Source of the DNA: Rhodospirillaceae bacterium
GTDB taxonomy: Bacteria; Pseudomonadota; Alphaproteobacteria; Rhodospirillales; UBA2165
DNA length: 64,000 nt
Assembly (NCBI GenBank): GCA_947467145.1
Contig: CANIGJ010000004.1
Span: 62,001 to 126,000, forward strand
Direction of reading: 5' to 3'
The notes under the pieces are model-generated. The model was not told where the DNA came from. It worked only from the letters and a program-made list of their open reading frames with translations, and ran no database searches. Position 1 is the stretch's first letter. Every line of letters begins with the position of its first letter. Both the position numbers and the translations under genes were made by a program. This document shows positions 55,302-63,704 of this stretch, one piece after another.

Positions 55302-56687
55302 ATGGACCGTATCATGGATCGTCTGACCGCCCACCCGCCGCCGAGTGCTGCGTTGAATATCGCGGTCATCGGTACCGGCATATCGGGTATGTCGGCGGCG
55401 TGGCTGCTGGCGCAACGCCACCGGGTCACGATTTACGAGCAAGATGGGCGGATCGGCGGCCATACCAACACCGTCGATGTCGATCTCGCCGGCGCCGGTC
55501 ATGCCGTCGATACCGGCTTTATCGTCTACAACGAACAGAATTATCCGAACCTGACGGCGCTGTTTCGTCATCTCAATGTCGCGACCCGCGCGACGGATAT
55601 GTCGTTCGGCGTGTCGCTGGATGACGGCCGCCTCGAATATGGCAGCATCGGTTGGCGCGGCCTGTTCGCGCAGTACCGCAATGCGGTCAATCCGCGCTTC
55701 TGGTCGATGATGCGCGACCTCGTGCGGTTTTATCGCGAGGCGCCTGCCTATGTCGGTGCATCCGATTCGATCAGCCTCGGCGGTTATCTCGAACGGCATA
55801 AATACGGCCGCGCGTTCCGCGAGGATCATCTGCTGCCGATGGCCGCCGCCATCTGGTCGGCGCCGGCGCGCGCCTTGCTCGATTATCCGGCCGAAGCCTT
55901 CATCCGCTTCTGCGACAATCACGGCCTGTTGGAACTGGCGGCGCGCCCGCAGTGGCGCACCGTGATCGGTGGCAGCCGGTCCTATGTGAAGAAATTGGTC
56001 GACGCGTCCGCCGATCGCGTCCGCCTGAATCGCGGCGTGTGCGCCATAACGCGTACGGCCGAGGGCGTGCAGGTGCGCGACGTGGCGGGGCAGACCGAAA
56101 CGTTCGATCATGTCGTGATTGCGACCCACGCCGATCAGGCGCTCGCCCTGCTCGACGATGCCGGCGCGGCCGAGCGTGATCTGTTGTCGGTCTTTCGCTA
56201 CGAGCGCAATCTTGCGATCCTGCATACCGACCTCGCCTTCATGCCGCGTCGCCGCGGCGCTTGGTCGAGCTGGAATTATCTCGGCCGCCGCGACGAAGGT
56301 GCGGGCGAAAAGCTGTGCGTGACCTATTGGATGAACAAATTGCAGGGCATCGTGTCCGACCGTCCGCTGCTGGTGACGCTGAATCCCGCCGTCGCGCCGC
56401 GTAGCGAGACCGTCCTGCATACCGAGGTGTACCAGCATCCGATCTTCGACCGCGCGACCAGCGCGGCGCAGAAATTGTTGTGGTCCTTGCAAGGCGACAA
56501 TCGTACCTGGTTCTGCGGTGCCTATTTCGGCGCGGGCTTTCACGAGGATGGCTTGCAGGCCGGGCTCGCGGTGGCCGAAGCCTTGGGCGGCGTGCGCCGG
56601 CCATGGACGGTGGCCAACGAATCCGGCCGCATCGTCATCGACGAGACGCTCCGCCGCAGCCCGCGCGCTGCCGTCCGGGCGGCCTAA
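55302..56687 (+). CDS. FAD-dependent amine-oxidase-like protein
   Basis: A 461-residue flavoprotein with a dinucleotide-binding VIGTGISGMSAAWLLAQ near residues 21-37, an ARM-like DGRIGGHTNTVD segment, and a C-terminal FAD motif WFCGAYFGAGFHEDGLQAG. It belongs to the family next to DUF1365 and cyclopropane synthase genes in singlet-oxygen regulons; the set has been linked to furan fatty acid or modified lipid synthesis in related bacteria, so a role in acyl-chain desaturation/oxidation is inferred. First gene of the operon. Confidence 0.87.
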   Translation: MDRIMDRLTAHPPPSAALNIAVIGTGISGMSAAWLLAQRHRVTIYEQDGRIGGHTNTVDVDLAGAGHAVDTGFIVYNEQNYPNLTALFRHLNVATRATDMSFGVSLDDGRLEYGSIGWRGLFAQYRNAVNPRFWSMMRDLVRFYREAPAYVGASDSISLGGYLERHKYGRAFREDHLLPMAAAIWSAPARALLDYPAEAFIRFCDNHGLLELAARPQWRTVIGGSRSYVKKLVDASADRVRLNRGVCAITRTAEGVQVRDVAGQTETFDHVVIATHADQALALLDDAGAAERDLLSVFRYERNLAILHTDLAFMPRRRGAWSSWNYLGRRDEGAGEKLCVTYWMNKLQGIVSDRPLLVTLNPAVAPRSETVLHTEVYQHPIFDRATSAAQKLLWSLQGDNRTWFCGAYFGAGFHEDGLQAGLAVAEALGGVRRPWTVANESGRIVIDETLRRSPRAAVRAA

Positions 56688-56691
56688 TCAG

Positions 56692-57498
56692 ATGAATGGC
56701 CCGATGACCGCACCTCGGCTGTCCGGTCTTTATCGCGGTTCGGTCGTCCATACGCGCGTGCGGCCCAAGCGCCATCATCTGCGCTATCGCTTGATGATGG
56801 TCTGCCTCGACCTCGCCGAGGTCGGCGGACTCGCGCGCACCTGCCGGTTCTTTTCCGACAATCGCTTCAATCTCTTCAGTTTTTACGATCGCGATCACGG
56901 CGATGGGTCGGACCGTCCCTTGCGCGACCAGATGATCGACCGGCTGGCCGAGGCGGGCATCGATCTGGCCGGCGGCGCGGTCCGCATCGTGTGTTTGCCG
57001 CGGATCCTGGGCTACGTCTTCAATCCGATCAGCGTTTACTATTGCGCCGATGCCGATGGGGTCTTGCGCGCGATGGTCTACGAGGTGAACAATACTTTCG
57101 GAGAACGTCATAGTTATTTGATTCCGGTCAGGGAGCCGTTGAACCCGATCCGCCAGAGTTGTGCGAAACGCCTTCATGTATCGCCGTTCATGGATATGGA
57201 TATGACTTACGATTTCTGCGTCACCCCGCCTGACGCGCACGTTTCGATCGCCATTGCCGGGCGCGACCCGGACGGCCCGCTCATCGCCACCGCCTTCGAC
57301 GGCCGCCGGCACGATTTATCGGATCGTTCCCTAGTGTCCGCCTTTTTCTCTTATCCGCTGCTGACCCTGGGTGTCGTCGCCGGCATCCATTGGGAGGCGC
57401 TGAAACTGTTCCTGAAAGGCATCAAGGTGCGCAGCCGTCGCCCGCCGCCCGTTCATGCCTTCACGATTGTTGCGCCACGGTCTTCCCAGGGCTTCTAG
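56692..57498 (+). CDS. DUF1365 family protein
   Basis: A 268-residue DUF1365 protein (HTRVRPKRHHLRYRLMM, YVFNPISVYYCAD, EVNNTFGERHSYL, FMDMDMTYDF). DUF1365 genes are nearly always coupled to a flavin amine oxidase and a cyclopropane-type synthase, and are RpoE/ChrR targets in photosynthetic relatives. The start at 56692 lies 4 bp after the amine-oxidase stop; ATG at 56704 is an alternative. Confidence 0.9.
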   Translation: MNGPMTAPRLSGLYRGSVVHTRVRPKRHHLRYRLMMVCLDLAEVGGLARTCRFFSDNRFNLFSFYDRDHGDGSDRPLRDQMIDRLAEAGIDLAGGAVRIVCLPRILGYVFNPISVYYCADADGVLRAMVYEVNNTFGERHSYLIPVREPLNPIRQSCAKRLHVSPFMDMDMTYDFCVTPPDAHVSIAIAGRDPDGPLIATAFDGRRHDLSDRSLVSAFFSYPLLTLGVVAGIHWEALKLFLKGIKVRSRRPPPVHAFTIVAPRSSQGF

Positions 57499-57501
57499 AC
57501 G

Positions 57502-58683
57502 ATGACGAGCTTCGATCTCTCCCGTCTCGCGATCAAACGGCTGCTGGCCCGATTGGAAGCCGGTAACCTGACCATCGTGACCCCGGGCGGCGAACGGATC
57601 GAACACCGCGGGATTCGCCCTGGGCCGAATGCGGTCATGGTTCTGCATCGCTGGCGCGCACTCACACGGTTGGCGTTGCACGGCGATATGGGTCTGGCCG
57701 AGGCCTATATCGACCAGGATTGGTCGAGCCCCGATCTGGCGGCCGTGCTCGAACTCGGTGCGATCAATCTGCGCGCGCAGGAAGGAATCCCTGCGACCAC
57801 GACGTTCAAGCGCTTCGCCAATCGCCTGCGTCATTGGGGCCGCAGCAACACGCGCTCGGGCAGTCGACGCAACATCGTGGCGCATTACGATCTCGGCAAC
57901 GATTTCTATACGCGCTGGCTCGATCCCGACATGCAATATTCCTCGGCCGTTTTCGCGGGCGCGGATAGTTCGCTGGATGACGCGCAGACGCACAAACTCG
58001 ATCTCATCATCGAACGCCTGGGCATCCAGGGCGGCGAGCGCGTGCTGGAAATCGGTATCGGCTGGGGTGGGCTGGCGGAACGGCTGGTGCGGCGCGGCTG
58101 CCAGGTGACGGGGCTGACCTTGTCGCCGTCGCAACTTGAATACGCGCGCCAGAGGCTGGCCGCCAATCCCGGCAACGGGCATGCCGACTTGCGCCTGATG
58201 GATTATCGCGATGTCGACGGCACCTTCGATCGGATCGTGTCGATCGAAATGATCGAGGCGGTCGGCGAGGCCTATTGGCCGTCCTATTTCCGCACCATCA
58301 AGGAGCGTCTGGCGCCGGGCGGGCGGGCCTTGGTTCAGGCCATCACCATCGCCGAGGAACGCTTCCAGTCCTATCGGGCGGAGGTTGATTTCATCCAGCG
58401 TTACGTTTTCCCGGGCGGCATGCTGCCGACCAAGGCCGAGATGCGCGCCCAAGGTGCCAGAGCCGGCCTCGTGCTGGAAAACGCCATGACCTTCGGGCTC
58501 AGCTATGCGCGCACCCTGAACGTATGGAACCAGCGCTTTCAGGGCGAATGGTCCAATATCGAAAAAATGGGCTTCCCGGTCGCCTTCAAGCGGCTGTGGG
58601 AATACTACCTGGCCTATTGCGAGGCGGGTTTCCGCTCCGGCGCCACTGATGTGGGCCATTACGTTTATGTGCGGCCGCGCTGA
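57502..58683 (+). CDS. cfa: Cyclopropane-fatty-acyl-phospholipid synthase family protein
   Basis: A 393-residue methyltransferase acting on unsaturated acyl chains of membrane phospholipids. The SAM-binding VLEIGIGWGGLAERLVRRG is near residues 180-198, with YDLGNDFYTRWLDPDMQYS and SIEMIEAVGEAYWPSYF as family marks and the conserved FIQRYVFPGGMLP. It is the third gene of the RpoE operon, 3 bp after DUF1365. It may be a classical Cfa or the CfaA-type paralogue used under singlet-oxygen stress. Confidence 0.9.
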   Translation: MTSFDLSRLAIKRLLARLEAGNLTIVTPGGERIEHRGIRPGPNAVMVLHRWRALTRLALHGDMGLAEAYIDQDWSSPDLAAVLELGAINLRAQEGIPATTTFKRFANRLRHWGRSNTRSGSRRNIVAHYDLGNDFYTRWLDPDMQYSSAVFAGADSSLDDAQTHKLDLIIERLGIQGGERVLEIGIGWGGLAERLVRRGCQVTGLTLSPSQLEYARQRLAANPGNGHADLRLMDYRDVDGTFDRIVSIEMIEAVGEAYWPSYFRTIKERLAPGGRALVQAITIAEERFQSYRAEVDFIQRYVFPGGMLPTKAEMRAQGARAGLVLENAMTFGLSYARTLNVWNQRFQGEWSNIEKMGFPVAFKRLWEYYLAYCEAGFRSGATDVGHYVYVRPR

Positions 58684-58736
58684 GGCGCCGGCCCGGACTT
58701 AAACGGCCAGACTTAAACGATTAAGTGCGGAAAAAA

Positions 58737-58813
58737 TGGTGCGCCCGGAGAGACTCGAACTCCCAACCTTCTGATTCGTAGTCAGATGCTCTATCCAATT
58801 GAGCTACGGGCGC
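58737..58813 (-). tRNA. tRNA-Arg (anticodon ACG)
   Basis: A complete 77-nt cloverleaf on the minus strand, with acceptor GCGCCCG/CGGGCGC, discriminator A and encoded CCA. The D arm is AGCTCAATTGGATAGAGC, the anticodon loop CTACGAA gives ACG (inosine-34 after editing, reading CGU, CGC and CGA), and the T arm has GTTCGAGTC. Confidence 0.95.
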
Positions 58814-59146
58814 ATCGCAAATGTCCGCGAACCTCGGCTCGCGGGCCGGTCTTGTAGTGGATTTAGTTAAGGATGCCAACCCTATAAAGAAACGCGACAG
58901 GGGCCGTCCAATGTGGGCTAATTCCCTGGCCGATCTAGGGGCTTTATCCACTGTGGCAGGTTAGCCACCACATTGTGGCTAAATGGGCGTAAGGTTTTGT
59001 CGGAATGGCCGTTTCGCTCAATCTCACTTGCCGGGGTTGGCGGCTTTAGGTAATACTTCATCCTCAGCCGGGGGGTCTCTGAAATTCTTCAAATAAAACC
59101 CCGATTCTGTGTAAATTCCGGTGTCCTGCGGAAGGTTTGCGGCGCG
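58814..59146. other. 333-bp intergenic region between tRNA-Arg and lipoprotein gene
   Basis: No coding sequence or RNA is seen. It contains the tRNA upstream region, the inverted repeat at 58961-58982 and an A/T-rich stretch near 59090 that may carry the lipoprotein promoter. Confidence 0.6.
58961..58982. promoter_or_regulatory. Perfect inverted repeat, possible operator
   Basis: TTAGCCAC (58961-58968) and GTGGCTAA (58975-58982) are perfect 8-bp arms around CACATT. No U-run follows, so it is more like a dimeric regulator site than a terminator. Confidence 0.5.
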
Positions 59147-60274
59147 ATGGATTTGATTGGGTTTCGGCCGGTACTTGTCGGCGCGGCATTGTTTCTGGCG
59201 GGATGCACCTTCGCGGATGATTCGCTGTTCCCGACCCTGACGGGTGGGGATCCGAGCGGTGGCGTGCGCGCCCCGGCCGGCGATCCGGGTGCACCGCCCG
59301 CGCTGAACAGCACCAATTTCCAGGCCCCGGGCGTGACCGAAGGTCGCGATACCGGCACCTTTGTCGGCCAGAAGGCGACCGAGCTGCGCAATGAGCTGCG
59401 CCGGTTGCAGGCCGACGTGTCCAAGAACAACACCGATCTCCAGACCGTCCGCGCCAAGACGGTGACCGATTCCCAGCGCTATCACGGCACGGTCGGCGGC
59501 ATCAATTCGCGCCTGCAGGTCGGCACCACGCCGGGCAACCCGATCCTGGTCGATTCTTTTAACCAGGCGCTCAGCCAGCTCGATCAGATCGGTGACGACA
59601 TCACCCGCATGAACGTGCTGACGACCCAGGTCACTGCCGATTCGACGATGGCCAACTTCCTGGCCGAGAATACCCGTGCGACCCTGCGCCTGTCCGGCGC
59701 CGTCGACGAAGACCATCGCCAGCTCGCCATCCTGCAGGACGAAACCGACCGCACGGTGGTGCTGATCGATCGTCTGCTCAAGGAACTGACCGACGACATT
59801 CAGCGCCAGACGACCTATGTGTCGACCGAGCGCGCCAACCTCAACACCATGTCGGCCGCCATCAAGTCCGGCGAGATGTTCGGCTCCGATCTCACCTATC
59901 GCGCGTTGACCGCCGCCACCGTCGGCATGGGCCCGATGGCTTCGCCGTCGCCGCAAGCCTCGCTCGGCGATGGCCGTCGTCCGCTGGTCGTCATTCGTTT
60001 CGACCGTCCCGACGTGCAATATGAACAGGCGCTCTACAATGCGGTGAGCCGTACGCTCGAACGCCGTCCGAGCGCGATCTTCGAAGTTGTCGCCGTGGCA
60101 CCTGCCTCGGGTGGCGCCGGTCGGGTGGCGCTCGCCACCAATCAGGCGCGCCGCAATGCCGAAGCCGTCCGCGGCTCCTTGCAGCGCATGGGCCTGCCGC
60201 AGAGCCGCGTGACCATGACGTCGCGCACCAGCGACCAGGCGCAGAGCAACGAGGTCCACCTCTTCCTGAACTAA
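59147..60274 (+). CDS. Outer-membrane lipoprotein with C-terminal OmpA-like region
   Basis: A 375-residue lipoprotein: signal and lipobox LAGC (Cys near residue 20), a Pro/Gly-rich linker, a helical region with extended coiled-coil character (residues about 85-235), and a C-terminal domain (about 270-375) resembling the OmpA/MotB peptidoglycan-associated fold (ATNQARRNAEAVRGSLQRMG). It could bridge outer membrane and wall, but this is inference; the OmpA similarity is weak. Confidence 0.6.
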   Translation: MDLIGFRPVLVGAALFLAGCTFADDSLFPTLTGGDPSGGVRAPAGDPGAPPALNSTNFQAPGVTEGRDTGTFVGQKATELRNELRRLQADVSKNNTDLQTVRAKTVTDSQRYHGTVGGINSRLQVGTTPGNPILVDSFNQALSQLDQIGDDITRMNVLTTQVTADSTMANFLAENTRATLRLSGAVDEDHRQLAILQDETDRTVVLIDRLLKELTDDIQRQTTYVSTERANLNTMSAAIKSGEMFGSDLTYRALTAATVGMGPMASPSPQASLGDGRRPLVVIRFDRPDVQYEQALYNAVSRTLERRPSAIFEVVAVAPASGGAGRVALATNQARRNAEAVRGSLQRMGLPQSRVTMTSRTSDQAQSNEVHLFLN

Positions 60275-60278
60275 GCGC

Positions 60279-61160
60279 ATGCCGCCGCGCGGCTATGCGC
60301 TGCTGATCTCCGTCATTTTCGGCTGGGGATTGGCGTGGCCGATGATCAAGATCGGCCTCAATGAAATACCGCCCTTGGCCTATCGCGGCCTGATGCTGCC
60401 CGTGGCCGGCATCCTCACCTTATTGATCGCGCGCATCATGGGCGAACAGGTGCGTCTGCCGCACGGGCAATGGCCGGCGTTCCTGTTCTCGACCTTCCTC
60501 AACATCACCTGCTGGGTGTTGTTCAGCACCGTCGGGCTGCGCCTGATGGGCTCGGGCCATGCCTCGATCATCGCCTATACGATGCCGCTGTGGGCGATGT
60601 TGTGCGCCGTGCTGTTCACCGGCGACCGGCCGACCCTCTTGCGTTATGCGGGTCTCGCCTGCGGTCTGGTCGGGCTCGGCATCCTGCTGTCGGGTGAACT
60701 CGGCGTCATGGCGGAATCGCCCCTGGGGGTTGCCCTCATGCTGGTCGCGGCGGCCACTTGGGGGGCGGGCACCGTCGTGCAGAAACGCGTGCAGTGGCGC
60801 CTGCAACCGATGACCCTGACCGGCTGGATGATCCTGATCGGTTCCTTGCCGATCCTCGCCGTGGCCTTGGTGGATGAGGTCTGGCTGCTCAAACCGATTT
60901 CGCCGCTGGCGATCTGGTCCAGCATCTTCGTGCTGATTGTGCCGACGATCTTTTGCTGGTTCGCCTGGTTTCGCGTCGTCGCACTCGCCCCCGTTGTCGT
61001 GTCGACCGTCGGCATCATGCTGGTGCCGGTGATGGCGGTGATCGGCGGCAGCCTGCTGCTCGACGAGGCGGTTGGGTCGCGCGAAATCGCGGCGCTCGCC
61101 TTTGTGATACTCGGCATCGCCCTGGTGCTGATGCCGCAGAAGAAATCCGCCGCCAATTGA
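60279..61160 (+). CDS. EamA/DMT-family transporter
   Basis: A 293-residue ten-helix drug/metabolite transporter with two EamA repeats (FGWGLAWPMIKIGL at the N-terminus, and the second repeat after LVAAATWGAGTVVQKRVQ). It starts 4 bp after the upstream lipoprotein and probably shares a transcript. Substrate unknown; EamA members commonly export amino acids or metabolites. Confidence 0.85.
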   Translation: MPPRGYALLISVIFGWGLAWPMIKIGLNEIPPLAYRGLMLPVAGILTLLIARIMGEQVRLPHGQWPAFLFSTFLNITCWVLFSTVGLRLMGSGHASIIAYTMPLWAMLCAVLFTGDRPTLLRYAGLACGLVGLGILLSGELGVMAESPLGVALMLVAAATWGAGTVVQKRVQWRLQPMTLTGWMILIGSLPILAVALVDEVWLLKPISPLAIWSSIFVLIVPTIFCWFAWFRVVALAPVVVSTVGIMLVPVMAVIGGSLLLDEAVGSREIAALAFVILGIALVLMPQKKSAAN

Positions 61161-61213
61161 CACCGGCTCGGTGCGAGCCAAATGAAAATCGAGGCCTCAG
61201 AACGGAGCAGACC

Positions 61214-62311
61214 ATGCGCGGCATTTCCTTTATCGCAGCAGCGTTAACCCTTGTGGCTCTCCCGGTGTGCGCCCAGGCCCCCACCGCTCAGCTCGATCGC
61301 ATCAAGCTGCCGGCCGGTTTCAAGATCGACATCTTCGCCCAGGTGCCCGAGGCCCGATCGATGGTCGTGGTGCCGGACCTCAATGCGGTTTTCGTCGGCA
61401 ATCGGCGCGGCGACAAAGTGTATGTCGCCATCGATGCCGATCGCGACGGCAAGGCTGAGGACGTGAGGCCCGTCGTCTCCGGTCTCAAATCGCCGAACGG
61501 CATCGCGTGGAAAGACGGCTACCTTTATATCGGCGAACAGCATCGTGTGATCCGCATCCCGGCCGCCGATCTCAAATCCATCGACGGTGCCAAACGCGAA
61601 GTCGTGTTGGATGGCCTGCCTGACAAAAGCCATCACGGCTGGCGCTATATCGGCTTCGATCCGAAGGGGCAGCTCTATGTGACGGTCGGCGCCGCCTGCA
61701 ACATCTGCGCGCCCGACGGACTCGAAGGCAAAATCGTGCGTGTGGAAAACGGCAAGACCGTTGTCGTTGCGTCGGGTCATCGCAATTCGGTCGGCCTCGA
61801 TTGGCATCCGAAAACCGGCCAGATGTTTTTCACCGATAACGGCGCCGACAATATGGGCGACGACGTTCCGCCGGACGAACTCAATGTGTTGACGGCCGAG
61901 GGACAGGACTTCGGCTTCCCTGCCTATGGCGGCGGCGATTCCAAAACCAAAGAATTCGGCGCCAAGGCGACTCCCGATATGGTCCAGCCGGTGGTGAAGT
62001 TCGGCGCGCATGTCGCCGCCCTCGGCGTGCATTTCTACCGCGGCGATGCGTTCCCGCAGGATTACCGCACCGATGCGTTCGTCGCCCAGCACGGCTCGTG
62101 GAACCGCGCGCAACCAGACGGTTATCGCGTCATGCGTATCAAGATGGAAGCCGACGGCAAGGTCATCGGCGTTGAGCCGTTCGCCGAAGGATTTTTGCAA
62201 GGGCGCAGCGCCTGGGGCCGCCCGGTCGATGTGAAGGAATTGCCCGACGGCTCGCTGATCGTGTCCGACGATACCGGCGGACGGATCTATCGCATCAGCT
62301 ATCAGAAGTAG
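61214..62311 (+). CDS. Sorbosone dehydrogenase-like (GDH/PQQ-type beta-propeller), secreted
   Basis: A 365-residue exported protein with signal MRGISFIAAALTLVALPVCA and a six-bladed beta-propeller of the soluble aldose/sorbosone dehydrogenase family (IKLPAGFKIDIFA, GLKSPNGIAWKDGYLYIG, HRNSVGLDWHP, DNGADNMGDDVPPDELN, GSWNRAQPDGYRV, GGRIYRISY). These proteins use PQQ to oxidise sugars or aldehydes in the periplasm, but no PQQ genes are here, and a cofactor-free role is possible. ATG at 61214 is the start. Confidence 0.82.
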   Translation: MRGISFIAAALTLVALPVCAQAPTAQLDRIKLPAGFKIDIFAQVPEARSMVVVPDLNAVFVGNRRGDKVYVAIDADRDGKAEDVRPVVSGLKSPNGIAWKDGYLYIGEQHRVIRIPAADLKSIDGAKREVVLDGLPDKSHHGWRYIGFDPKGQLYVTVGAACNICAPDGLEGKIVRVENGKTVVVASGHRNSVGLDWHPKTGQMFFTDNGADNMGDDVPPDELNVLTAEGQDFGFPAYGGGDSKTKEFGAKATPDMVQPVVKFGAHVAALGVHFYRGDAFPQDYRTDAFVAQHGSWNRAQPDGYRVMRIKMEADGKVIGVEPFAEGFLQGRSAWGRPVDVKELPDGSLIVSDDTGGRIYRISYQK

Positions 62312-62353
62312 GCGTCAACAACGGAGCAAAGCGACCTCGCGTCGCGACGTTAG

Positions 62354-62971
62354 CTATATGACGAACAGCCGGTCGGGCAGTTCGTTCGGATTCTTCCCTT
62401 CGGCCGGAACGTGATCGGCGAGAATATCGCCGACACTGGCGACGACCTTGCGGAAACCCTCGGCGACCTGATCGCGGTGGATATCCTCGATCAAGCTATC
62501 GATGATGTCCTGCCACGTCGCAGGTTCGACCTTCGCATTGATGCCCTCGTCGGCCAGGATCTCGACATAGCGTTCCGCCACCGACACGAAGATCAAGATG
62601 CCGGTGCGCCCCTGTGTCAGATGCAGGCCGCGTTCGATGAATTGTTCGCGGGCATTCGCCGCACCCGCCGCGCGTTTCATCGCATCGGGGATCAGGGCGA
62701 CGCGCAGGCGTGGGATCAGCAACAATCCGCCGAGCACGACGAGCGTGGTGAGCTGAATGAAAAACAGATCGCCCGCCGCGACGATGCCGAGATAAGGAAT
62801 GACAATGCCGGGTAGGATCAGGGCGATCAGGCCGATGCCGACGAAGGCCGGCCAGATATAATGGTTGGAATGGCGTGCCACGACGGCGACGATTTCGCCG
62901 TTGGTGCGCAGCTCCGCCGTACGGATGGCTTCGGTGACCGAGGCCAGATCCTGTTCGGACAGCAATTTCAT
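62354..62971 (-). CDS. TPM-domain membrane protein
   Basis: A 205-residue protein with an N-terminal TPM-like start (SEQDLASVTEAIRTAELRTNGEIVAVV), two hydrophobic segments (about residues 35-80) and a conserved phosphatase-like C-terminal part (GLHLTQGRTGILIFVSVAERYVEILAD). The start at 62971 lies 5 bp after the previous TPM gene ends. The unit lemA-TPM-TPM is widespread. Confidence 0.82.
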   Translation of the reverse strand: MKLLSEQDLASVTEAIRTAELRTNGEIVAVVARHSNHYIWPAFVGIGLIALILPGIVIPYLGIVAAGDLFFIQLTTLVVLGGLLLIPRLRVALIPDAMKRAAGAANAREQFIERGLHLTQGRTGILIFVSVAERYVEILADEGINAKVEPATWQDIIDSLIEDIHRDQVAEGFRKVVASVGDILADHVPAEGKNPNELPDRLFVI

Positions 62972-62975
62972 GGCG

Positions 62976-63704
62976 TCACCATCGCCCCGATGCGCCGCCG
63001 CCGCCGAACGATCCGCCGCCGCCCCGGAACCCACCACCGCTGCTGCGGCCAAACCCGCCGCCGCCGATGCCGCCAAGGCGACGCCCTCTGAACCCGCCGC
63101 CACCGATAAAACGGGGTAGCACGAAGAACATGACGATGAACAGGATGAGCGGCCAGGTCCAATTGCCGTCCGTCGGGGCCACCTTGCGCGTGCCGACCTC
63201 GGTCAGGCGCGATGCCGTTTTCGCGTCGCCCATCAGGATCTGGGTGAGAGTGGTCACACCGGCTCGTACCCCGCCGTCGTAATCGTTGTCGCGAAAGCGC
63301 GGCAGGATTTCTTGCTCGATCAGCCCACGCGCCAGTGCGTCGGTGATCGTGCCTTCCAGGCCGTAGCCGACCTCGATCCGCACGCTGCGTTCTTTCGGCG
63401 CCACGATGAGCAGGACGCCGTTGTTCTTGCCGGCGCGCCCAATGCCCCAAGTGCGGCCGAGCTGATAGCCGTAATCCTCGATCGCCTGACCCTGCAGCGA
63501 GGCGAGCGTGACCACGACCATCTGATTGGTCGTCGCCTTCTCCAGCCCCTCAAGCGTCGCGGTGAGGTTCTGTTTGGTTTGGCTCGATAGGATATTCGCC
63601 TGATCGACGACGCGGCCGCTCAGCGCCGGGAAGGCGATCTCGGCGGCACCCGCAGGCAGGATGCCCGCGATGACGATGAATACTGCTACGGCGAAGGCGC
63701 GCAT
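62976..63704 (-). CDS. TPM-domain protein (YgcG-like) with Gly-rich tail
   Basis: A 242-residue exported protein: signal MRAFAVAVFIVIAGILPAGA, TPM domain (ALSGRVVDQANILS, MVVVTLASLQGQAIEDYG, VRIEVGYGLEGTITD), one transmembrane helix near residues 185-200, and a Gly/Phe/Arg-rich C-terminal tail. The start follows the lemA stop immediately. YgcG-LemA systems are thought to act in envelope stress, but the mechanism is not settled. Confidence 0.87.
   Translation of the reverse strand: MRAFAVAVFIVIAGILPAGAAEIAFPALSGRVVDQANILSSQTKQNLTATLEGLEKATTNQMVVVTLASLQGQAIEDYGYQLGRTWGIGRAGKNNGVLLIVAPKERSVRIEVGYGLEGTITDALARGLIEQEILPRFRDNDYDGGVRAGVTTLTQILMGDAKTASRLTEVGTRKVAPTDGNWTWPLILFIVMFFVLPRFIGGGGFRGRRLGGIGGGGFGRSSGGGFRGGGGSFGGGGASGRW

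Noticed and set aside
61690..61730. CNIC motif in the sorbosone-dehydrogenase-like protein as a heme c site
   Set aside because: A CXXCH is required and no histidine follows the second cysteine.
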